DNA from: a virus
Virus record (IMG/VR): IMGVR_UViG_3300031227_000099
Span: 1-45,104 of that record
DNA length: 45,104 nt
Reading direction: 5' to 3' (one strand)
Positions within the stretch are counted from its first letter, which is position 1; every line of letters starts with the position of its first letter. The notes below the pieces were generated by a model that was not told the origin of the DNA, searched no databases, and saw only the letters and a program-made list of their open reading frames with translations. The position numbers and the translations under genes were made by a program. Shown here one piece after another: positions 38,799 through 45,104 of the stretch.

Positions 38799-39914
38799 GT
38801 GACGTTGCCTGCAACTGGTTATGATTCTGCGATTGGAGCCAAGCCAACAACTGGCTACAGCGATGCCGTGTTAGTCATCGACCTGTCGTTGCTGTCATCT
38901 GACTGGTGGAACACGATTGACACAGCAGACACGACCAAGGGCAGGTTTGCAATTGATGGCACTGAAGTGGCTGGCTGGATTGACTCTGGAACGTTCGTTG
39001 ATAACGCTGACGGGACGGGCGAAGGCTGGGCGCATGTCTACTACTCAAGCGTGTCATCGTCTGTAGATCAGGCTGTGCAGGTTTATCCGCCCGTGGCAGC
39101 AAACAGCAGCTACGCGGCAGGCGACACCTATGGCCGCAACAACGTCTGGCCATCGTTCGCCGAGATGGTGTACACCATGTCCAGCGATCCGGCGGTCGAT
39201 GTCACGGGCAACGGCAATACAGGCACAGCCAGCGGCGGCCTGACGATTGGCGGCGGCTCTGATTCATTTGGGCCATTGACGGATTTCGGCGGCAACGAAA
39301 ACGGCTACAAGATTACGTCTGCCCTTGACCCCGCGATATTCAATGCGGTTGACGCCAAGTTTTCTATTGAGGTGCGGGCATCCGTCAACTTCAATGCTGA
39401 TACATATTTCGCTCAATTCACATCAGACGCCAGCGGCGACAATGTGTTGATATTTTTCTGCTATCAGAACAAGGTGTATTTTGACGGCTACTCATCTGAC
39501 GGAAAATATCTTGAATGGTCCACATCAAGCACCTATTCTGGCCAACGCGAAATCGCCCTGACTTACGACGGCTCTCTCACGCAGTCATCGCGTGGGAAAA
39601 TATACATTGACGGGCAATCTGTCTCTGTTAACTACGCTTCAAACGGAACAGTTGCTTCACTCAAGACCAACACCACTGACGTTACCATCGGGAATGTGAT
39701 TGGCCATGATTCTTACGCATACGGTGGCAACATGGGCCGCGTGGCGGTTCACAGCGACGTGCTTTCTGCCAACTACCTTGAACACAAAAACGACAACGAG
39801 TCCGACCCCGACACCTTCTGGGGTACATGGTCGTGGAACGCCTACGTTCCGCCCGCGCCCACTGGCAGTTCATTCTACTTCCGAAAATTCATCCTCAGCC
39901 GGAGGGCTTCATGA
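38799..39914 (+). CDS. Tail fibre/receptor-binding protein with DUF2341-like and LamG domains
   Basis: A 371-residue protein starting with GTG 38799, 8 bases after GGAG. Residues about 25-130 follow a DUF2341-like pattern (TTKGRFAIDGTEVAGWID; VQVYPPVAANSSYAA; DTYGRNNVWPS). The remaining residues form a concanavalin-type LamG lectin fold (FGPLTDFGGNENGYK; FSIEVRASVNF; GQREIALTYDGS; GKIYIDGQSV; TDVTIGNVIG). The two-domain pattern is common in phage fibres that touch surface sugars. The gene is coupled to the next by ATGA. Confidence 0.75.
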   Translation: MTLPATGYDSAIGAKPTTGYSDAVLVIDLSLLSSDWWNTIDTADTTKGRFAIDGTEVAGWIDSGTFVDNADGTGEGWAHVYYSSVSSSVDQAVQVYPPVAANSSYAAGDTYGRNNVWPSFAEMVYTMSSDPAVDVTGNGNTGTASGGLTIGGGSDSFGPLTDFGGNENGYKITSALDPAIFNAVDAKFSIEVRASVNFNADTYFAQFTSDASGDNVLIFFCYQNKVYFDGYSSDGKYLEWSTSSTYSGQREIALTYDGSLTQSSRGKIYIDGQSVSVNYASNGTVASLKTNTTDVTIGNVIGHDSYAYGGNMGRVAVHSDVLSANYLEHKNDNESDPDTFWGTWSWNAYVPPAPTGSSFYFRKFILSRRAS

Positions 39915-41518
39915 TACTTACCTATGCCAACGAATCGACTGCAACCAAACGACGCGTGTTTTTTCAACTCGTGGATGCCACCGATGGTATCACCCCTGAA
40001 ACTGGCGAGGATGGCGGACAGCCACAAGTAAGTACCAACGGCGGCGCATGGACTGACACAGGTATCGGTACGCTTGTCGCTATTGGTAACGGCAGGTATT
40101 ACGCCGTAGTGACACAAACGCTGATTGCCACGGCTGGCGTGGTAATTGAAACACGCTACAAGAGCGCGGCCACAGCAGAATGTCCCGGCGATTCTATGCA
40201 GGTCGTGGCGTTTGATCCGTATGACGCCGTAAGGCTCGGACTCACTGCACTGCCCAACGCAGCAGCCGACGCGGCAGGTGGTCTGCCTGTGAGCGACACA
40301 GGCGGGCTTGACCTTGACGCACAGCGAACAGACGTTGCGGCAGTTCTGGTTGATACGGCAGTCATTGGCGCGGCTGGCGCTGGCTTAACAGCCCTACCAT
40401 GGAACGCAGCTTGGGATTCTGAGGTTCAAAGCGAAGTTGGTGATGCCCTGACTATTTACGCAGTGCCAACTTTCATCGAGATGACTGCTGCTTTCACAGA
40501 AATCAAAGGTGCGGGCTGGTCTAGCGGTACTGACACACTGGAAGACTTGGCGGTTGGCACTCCGCCTTCTGCTGCCGATGTTGCAGATGCGGTTCTAGAT
40601 GAACTCATGGCAGGCCATTTGACCGCAGGTACAGTCGGCAGGGCTATTTCCGACGCAGGCGCACTCGGCACGCCGCTTGACGCAGCTGGTGTTCGCTCTG
40701 CAATTGGCATGGCTTCTGCAAATCTAGACACCCAGATTGGAACGCTGTCTACCTACGATGGCAGTGATAGCTCTGGTGTTACAACCCTACTCACTCGCGT
40801 ACCAGAAGTGGTATCGCTGGCCGCAATCAATGGCCAATTAGACGCTGCACTTTCTGATTATGACGCGCCAACAAAAGCAGAGTTAGATTCCGCTGTTTCT
40901 TCTATAGAGTCTTATGGCGATAGCAATTGGCTGACGGCCACTGGCTTCTCTACCTTTGCGGGAACACCGCCAACCAAGATCGAGATGGAAGCTGCTTTCA
41001 CGGAAATTAAAGGCGCAGGCTGGTCTAGCTCAACAGACACGCTGGAAGAACTCGCTGATGCAGTTATCGTTGTCACGACTGGCGGCGATGCGACTCAGGC
41101 TAATCAGACCATCATTACTAACGCAATCGCGGCACTGCCAACAGCTATTGAAATTGGAACTGAAATACTTGATCGTTCCTTGTCTGCCCATGACACAGCA
41201 GGTACAGTAGGCGCATCCTTGAATGATATAACGCCGACTGGCGCAGGCTCAACGCAGGTAGATCACAACTTCGGCGGAACGGACGCATTGGTTTACTCTG
41301 ATGACGGCGACCCAATTGACAATGCTGAAATCCTGATTTACCTCAAGGTGGATTATGACGCAGGCAGGACAGCTAGAAGCTATGTTGTTGGAATCTCGAC
41401 AACAACCGTGACCGGCAGATGGTCTGTCCCTGTGATGCTTGACCCAGAAGAATATGTCGTGCAGTTTTCTAAGCAGAATTTCTATGGCCCAGATACGGTC
41501 GAAATCGAAGTAACCTAA
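39911..41518 (+). CDS. Tail/fibre structural protein with internal repeat
   Basis: A 535-residue protein; the ATG at 39911 has GGAGGG upstream and overlaps the preceding stop. The N-terminal ~100 residues are beta-rich. Then comes the block GLTALPNAAADAAGGLP and DTGGLDLDAQR, which I recognise as a recurring element of environmental phage tail proteins. The helical middle contains two copies of an EMxAAFTEIKGAGWSS segment about 170 residues apart (near 40480 and 40984). The C-terminal ~90 residues are beta-rich (YSDDGDPIDNAEILIYLKVD) and resemble a carbohydrate- or Ig-like domain. It is probably a trimeric fibre stem. Confidence 0.7.
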   Translation: MILTYANESTATKRRVFFQLVDATDGITPETGEDGGQPQVSTNGGAWTDTGIGTLVAIGNGRYYAVVTQTLIATAGVVIETRYKSAATAECPGDSMQVVAFDPYDAVRLGLTALPNAAADAAGGLPVSDTGGLDLDAQRTDVAAVLVDTAVIGAAGAGLTALPWNAAWDSEVQSEVGDALTIYAVPTFIEMTAAFTEIKGAGWSSGTDTLEDLAVGTPPSAADVADAVLDELMAGHLTAGTVGRAISDAGALGTPLDAAGVRSAIGMASANLDTQIGTLSTYDGSDSSGVTTLLTRVPEVVSLAAINGQLDAALSDYDAPTKAELDSAVSSIESYGDSNWLTATGFSTFAGTPPTKIEMEAAFTEIKGAGWSSSTDTLEELADAVIVVTTGGDATQANQTIITNAIAALPTAIEIGTEILDRSLSAHDTAGTVGASLNDITPTGAGSTQVDHNFGGTDALVYSDDGDPIDNAEILIYLKVDYDAGRTARSYVVGISTTTVTGRWSVPVMLDPEEYVVQFSKQNFYGPDTVEIEVT

Positions 41519-41533
41519 GAATCGAGCTAGACA

Positions 41534-42358
41534 ATGACTGTTGAAGGAACACCAATCAATCCGTTCTCCGGGGTGGAGTCAACGCTTTCTGTTGACTTTA
41601 ACGCTCTTCGGTCATCTGTCGGCGAGATTATGGGTTATGGCCGTGACTATACAGTCTGGTCTACAGCCAACTCTGAAAATGTGACCCAGATCGTGCAGCG
41701 CGGCGTGAGGCAGTTTTACTATCCGCCTATTCTAAGGGGCGAGCGATCTGCCCATAGCTGGACTTTTTTGAAGCCAACGACAACGCTGGCAACAGTTGCC
41801 GGTCAAGGCGACTATGACTTGAATGACAATTTTGGCGGGCTGATAGGCGAGATTACCTATCCTGAAAATCAGGGCAAGAAGGCGATTAAGATTGTCTCTG
41901 AAAATGCAATCAGGAATATGAGGCAGAAGCCAGATACGGGCCTTACATCTAGCGGCAAGGCTGTTTACGCTGCGGTGCGCCCGCTGAACATCACTACGTC
42001 TTCGCCCCCAGCTGGACAACGGTTCCAGCTGGCTCTTTTCCCAACACCGACATCTGTTGCCACTCTTGCATATCAATACGCTATTTTGTCAGACAAAATT
42101 TCAGCTAGCAACCCATATCCTTTTGGCGGAATGGCTCACGGCGAAACAATTCTGGCAAGCTGCTTGAGTGTTGCAGAGCAGACGCTAGACAACCAGCAGT
42201 CACGCCATTTCGCTGGATGGATGTCCAGATTGTCGGCTAGCGTTAGCCATGACAGGCGGATTAGCGAGCCTGATTATTTAGGCTACAATGGAAACGACAA
42301 CAGCGGCTCGCTTCTTGGCCTTAGCCGCAGGCAGCGATACAACCTTGGAGAATGGTAA
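41534..42358 (+). CDS. Head-to-tail adaptor protein
   Basis: A 274-residue protein. The pattern VTQIVQRGVRQFYYPPILRGE, then HSWTFLKPTTTLAT, is typical of the podovirus-like phage adaptor family that binds beneath the portal. It is helical at both ends with a beta-rich middle (AGQGDYDLNDNFGGLIGEI). The adaptor ring would connect portal and tail and help keep DNA in the head. Unusually, it is encoded after the fibre genes. The stop overlaps the next ATG (TAATG). Confidence 0.75.
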   Translation: MTVEGTPINPFSGVESTLSVDFNALRSSVGEIMGYGRDYTVWSTANSENVTQIVQRGVRQFYYPPILRGERSAHSWTFLKPTTTLATVAGQGDYDLNDNFGGLIGEITYPENQGKKAIKIVSENAIRNMRQKPDTGLTSSGKAVYAAVRPLNITTSSPPAGQRFQLALFPTPTSVATLAYQYAILSDKISASNPYPFGGMAHGETILASCLSVAEQTLDNQQSRHFAGWMSRLSASVSHDRRISEPDYLGYNGNDNSGSLLGLSRRQRYNLGEW

Positions 42359-42795
42359 TGGCTATTGAAAAACCCTCATCGTCTGCAGCTTTGGGCGCAA
42401 CGCTCCGTGGCGAAAAAATGGGCCTGACTGGCACTGATTTCTTTATCAAGTACCACGAAGGCGGCATTGCGTTTGGAAGCCCGCTGCATGAGTCTACGGG
42501 CGACGGCGACGGCGGCTTGGCGCAGTTTGAGAACAATGGCATTTTGTACGGCGACTTCAATTTTCGCGGCGCGATGATTTCCTCGCAGGCACTCGGCCTT
42601 GCGAATATCGTTGATCCTGAAAAAAACCCATGCTCGCTTATCATTTTTCTCGGCGGAACAAGAAAGCTCTCCATCACTGCAAAAATCGAAAGAATTGCCG
42701 TGCAGAAGTCGGAAAGAGGCCCGTGGGTCGGCGTTTCGATTTCTGGCAAGGGACACAATACGACACCAGCTAACATCGAATCAGCAGCTTCATGA
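42358..42795 (+). CDS. 145-residue virion-module protein, unknown
   Basis: It starts in the TAATG overlap, with GGAG at 42347-42350. Beta-rich (GTDFFIKYHEGGIAFGSP; LSITAKIERIAVQKS; GPWVGVSISGKG) with few charged runs, similar in feel to a tail-tube or stopper subunit. No family is recognised with confidence. The gene is coupled to the next by ATGA. Confidence 0.6.
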   Translation: MAIEKPSSSAALGATLRGEKMGLTGTDFFIKYHEGGIAFGSPLHESTGDGDGGLAQFENNGILYGDFNFRGAMISSQALGLANIVDPEKNPCSLIIFLGGTRKLSITAKIERIAVQKSERGPWVGVSISGKGHNTTPANIESAAS

Positions 42796-43172
42796 ACGAC
42801 TACAAGCCATCTGGCCAAGAATCTGACGCGGGCAAGCCAACAGAGGACGAACTAAGCGACCTTGTTGAGAAGCTTTCCAATCTTGGCGATGAAGACATGC
42901 CAGACATGCCTGATGGTTTTTCTAGCTCGCATGATTCTTATGAAGAAGAAGAATCTCTGGGCGAAGAACCTGCACCCCCGGATGGTACGCAGGGAAGCGA
43001 ACCGCCCAGCGGGGAAGAAGGGCAGGGCAAGCCAAGCGGGGAAAAAGCGTTGACTTCTGAAGAGCTGCAAGCTGCCTTGGCAAAAATGCCGATAGGGGAG
43101 AAGGTCGAGCTGTTGATTCAAATGGTCGCAGAACTTCCGGACAGAATCTCTGAAAATTTAAGGCTTGGATAA
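42792..43172 (+). CDS. 126-residue acidic protein, unknown
   Basis: The ATG overlaps the preceding stop. It is strongly acidic, with runs of Glu, Asp, Ser, Pro and Gly (YEEEESLGEEPAPPDG; PPSGEEGQGKPSGE). The last ~40 residues form an amphipathic helix (LTSEELQAALAKM; VELLIQMVAELPDRI). It looks like a disordered linker with a short helical anchor and may be a chaperone or scaffold-type late protein. The TAA at 43170-43172 is followed immediately by the next ATG. Confidence 0.6.
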   Translation: MNDYKPSGQESDAGKPTEDELSDLVEKLSNLGDEDMPDMPDGFSSSHDSYEEEESLGEEPAPPDGTQGSEPPSGEEGQGKPSGEKALTSEELQAALAKMPIGEKVELLIQMVAELPDRISENLRLG

Positions 43173-43967
43173 ATGGCTGTAAGCATTACATCATCTGACG
43201 TTTGGGGAATGCGCACTGGTCTAACCAAGGGCTATGGCGATGTTCGTGCTGATAGCGCGATCCGTGGTTTTATAGTCAATGGCCTTGAGGATGACAACGA
43301 AAGCTATCTAGAAGCTATCAATGCAGTCAAGACTGATGTTGGAGACTTTCATCAAAGTGTCGTGACGCTGCCTGTTTTTAGCATTTCGGCAAGCAAATTT
43401 GGCCCAAACAAGGCCCGTGTATCTGTTTCATATCGCAGGAATCAAGCGTCTATTCCAACACAGATCGCCGATCTTCTTTGCCAGCGCAGAAGCGGATTCG
43501 ATACTGTCGAGTGGTGGCGCGACGAGTCTAGCTACGATGCTGATGACCGGCCTAGCGGCGATATCAGGCTTGTGCCTGCCGATAATCTCGGCGGTATGCT
43601 GCCAAGGTCTTATAGATGGCGATTCGGTATCCTAGTGATGAACATGCAGACCGTTCTGGACACACAACCGGCGGCTAGTTATCTGGCCTATGTCGGCAAG
43701 GTGAACAGCAACGACACCGGCCAATGGACCGCTGTTGGCGCATTTCCCGCAGGGACACTGTATTTCGCTGGTTGGCAGTCAACGCCGATTGAGGTTGATG
43801 GCGGCGTGAAGTATTTAGTAAACTGGCAGGCGATCTATAATAAGCACAAGTGGAAGAAGCAGCTTATCTCATGGGATTCAGACGGCGAAGAATATGTCAC
43901 AGCGCTCGCTGATGCTCACCCTACCGTGACATTCCCGACATTCCCTGTTCATACCGTGGTGATTTGA
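43173..43967 (+). CDS. 264-residue virion-module protein, unknown
   Basis: A mixed alpha/beta protein with beta-rich stretches in the second half (RWRFGILVMNMQTVLDTQP; GTLYFAGWQSTPIEVDGG). It contains one cysteine and no membrane or signal segment. It sits between the adaptor-associated genes and the wrap-around gene. A tail, plug or minor structural role is suggested by location. No family is recognised. Confidence 0.6.
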   Translation: MAVSITSSDVWGMRTGLTKGYGDVRADSAIRGFIVNGLEDDNESYLEAINAVKTDVGDFHQSVVTLPVFSISASKFGPNKARVSVSYRRNQASIPTQIADLLCQRRSGFDTVEWWRDESSYDADDRPSGDIRLVPADNLGGMLPRSYRWRFGILVMNMQTVLDTQPAASYLAYVGKVNSNDTGQWTAVGAFPAGTLYFAGWQSTPIEVDGGVKYLVNWQAIYNKHKWKKQLISWDSDGEEYVTALADAHPTVTFPTFPVHTVVI

Positions 43968-44428
43968 TGGGCCTGAAAAGCGTCGAAAACTTCATGAACG
44001 GCGAATCTCCTTTTTCGCCTGATTTCAGGGCCAAGCTCAACGCTATGGCCGAGCTTTGCAATACCTTGCAGGCGTTTCTGGATTCTCACGCTAGTACGCA
44101 CTTTCCGGGTATTGGTTTTGATATTGAAATCCCTGAGCAGATAGGCGGAGCAGCTTCATTGCCCGGCGTTTTTCCGGTCCTAGTATCAAAAGATGGCGGG
44201 CTAAATGGCACTGATTCCACACCGGCGACTTTCACTTACACTGTTTCGCTGATAGACGGCACAGAGCTAGCTACAAACGTAGTAGTCACGCGACCTAGAT
44301 TTAGCGGCGCTGTCACGTTTCAAGATGACGCTCCTAATTACGGCATTGCCTTTTACGACGCTTCGGAGGCATTGATTCTCTGGGATGCAGGCGAAATTCC
44401 AGACACTACAGAAGAGTGTGATGACTGA
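43967..44428 (+). CDS. 153-residue virion-module protein, unknown
   Basis: The ATG at 43967 overlaps the preceding stop (TGATG); an adjacent TTG at 43964 is an alternative. The N-terminal ~45 residues are helical (SVENFMNGESPFSPDFRAKL). The rest is beta-rich with an Ig-like pattern (ATFTYTVSLIDGTELATNVV; GIAFYDASEALILW). It ends in a TGATG overlap with the next gene. A minor structural role is likely. Confidence 0.6.
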   Translation: MGLKSVENFMNGESPFSPDFRAKLNAMAELCNTLQAFLDSHASTHFPGIGFDIEIPEQIGGAASLPGVFPVLVSKDGGLNGTDSTPATFTYTVSLIDGTELATNVVVTRPRFSGAVTFQDDAPNYGIAFYDASEALILWDAGEIPDTTEECDD

Positions 44429-45104
44429 TGGGAATTTACCTCTCACCATCTGGGAAGCGCAGGCTGAGTCCGAGTGGCAAGTTGATTCTTGGCAGTTCTG
44501 GCGGTGGCGGTTGCTGTGGCGATTTGTATCAAATAAAAGTTTGCGCGATTACGACTACTTCTTTTGGTGTAACTGAAATACCTGATGCTGGCCGATGGTT
44601 TTGGGGCAACAATTACATAGCCCAAGGACTGATGGCTGATGTTTTGTATTATATTTCAGATGTCGAAACCAGCGGGCTTTCGCAGGTAACGATGGACCCA
44701 TCAGACACCTTCCCCGCGATCATGCCGTCAGCATCCGAGGGCGTGGGGGTCACGATCAACAACGGGTGCAACTATTCGGCCACCGTGGGGGTCACGGGTT
44801 ACTGGAAATACAGCTCGCCCGACCTTGTCGTCAACACCTACATGACCGGCTCGAGTTTTTTTTGTCAAAACCCGTACCGCATCGTCGCGTACGTTCACGA
44901 CTTCGAGCACACCCACAGACCACCAACCTGCACGGGCGGTTACTCCTACACCCAAGGCCCTAAACAACACAGCCGCATCGTCATGATAGAGGGACGGACC
45001 CTCAAGGTCATCTGCCACACATGGCCCAGCGCACGGTATAACGGCGTGTTGTTTTATGGAGAGGTAGCAGCGCCCGCGACCATTCCGACCGGGACCACCC
45101 TTGT
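44428..45104 (+). CDS. 5' part of the wrap-around late gene
   Basis: It starts in the TGATG overlap at 44428 and runs off the window end; its continuation is the segment 1-318. The N-terminal ~25 residues are basic and Gly/Ser-rich (GIYLSPSGKRRLSP; SSGGGGCCGDLYQI). The rest is aromatic and beta-rich (VGVTGYWKYSSPDLVVNTY). From about 44690 on the base composition shifts sharply to higher GC. The function is unknown; a tail or fibre-associated role is plausible. Confidence 0.75.
   Translation, partial: MGIYLSPSGKRRLSPSGKLILGSSGGGGCCGDLYQIKVCAITTTSFGVTEIPDAGRWFWGNNYIAQGLMADVLYYISDVETSGLSQVTMDPSDTFPAIMPSASEGVGVTINNGCNYSATVGVTGYWKYSSPDLVVNTYMTGSSFFCQNPYRIVAYVHDFEHTHRPPTCTGGYSYTQGPKQHSRIVMIEGRTLKVICHTWPSARYNGVLFYGEVAAPATIPTGTTL
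44920..45104. repeat. Terminal direct repeat, right copy
   Basis: The match to 1-185, with G at 45046 in place of T at 127. It supports circular closure of the genome and shows a population variant or assembly error at that base. Confidence 0.95.

Noticed and set aside
39911-41518. Diversity-generating retroelement target in the tail protein
   Set aside because: No reverse transcriptase gene and no template repeat pair; the internal repeat is an old protein-level duplication.

Overview
This window is essentially one complete bacteriophage genome. Bases 1-185 recur at 44920-45104 with a single mismatch, in the same reading frame of the same gene, so the molecule closes into a circle of about 44.92 kb (or has been opened arbitrarily from a circularly permuted assembly). 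Portal, scaffold-like, capsid, adaptor and terminase genes, short virion-protein genes and no long tape-measure gene suggest a short-tailed (podovirus-like) phage. A phage lipoprotein with a lipobox and the overall gene style suggest a Gram-negative host; the host cannot be named from sequence alone.

Layout on the circle. (1) The late module runs on the + strand from about 28020 through the window end and back in at base 1 up to 12247. It holds a terminase-small-like gene, terminase large subunit, a tRNA-Met, portal, scaffold, major capsid, decoration protein, a membrane lipoprotein, a strong terminator, a tRNA-Arg-like gene, a chain of tiny overlapping genes, a LamG tail fibre, a tail/fibre protein, head-tail adaptor and several virion proteins. 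It ends in a 3407-residue multidomain protein that takes 23% of the genome. (2) A + strand DNA-metabolism module spans 12349-22856: a small helix-turn-helix protein, an Fe-S PD-(D/E)XK nuclease, a Sak4-like ATPase, an ssDNA-binding-like protein, tRNA-Gly, a RadD-like helicase, a zinc-finger protein, a hexapeptide-repeat protein, a PAPS-reductase-like enzyme, a VRR-NUC nuclease and a primase-polymerase/ATPase. (3) A minus-strand block (26940 down to 22878) holds small regulators or membrane proteins, a MoxR-type AAA+ ATPase with an adjoining partner, and a serine recombinase. (4) The divergent region 26941-28019 has no convincing gene but is dense in operator-like and iteron-like repeats and promoters.

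How the genes fit together: replication appears to rest on the PrimPol/ATPase, the RadD-like helicase and a recombination set (exonuclease, Sak4-like annealase, SSB-like protein); no family A or B DNA polymerase and no RNA polymerase is visible. The giant protein combines membrane-interacting segments, an N6-adenine-type methyltransferase, an SF2/SNF2 helicase, a coiled coil, a zincin metallopeptidase and a large polyvalent-protein C-terminal region. This resembles phage P1 DarB, so it is probably packaged, ejected with the DNA and used against host restriction. No endolysin is recognisable. The most novel-looking items are this giant protein, the 36-unit hexapeptide-repeat protein, the AAA+ plus degenerate VWA-like pair, the ATGGGT operator array at 27195-27811 and the initiator-like tRNA-Met overlapping the terminase gene.
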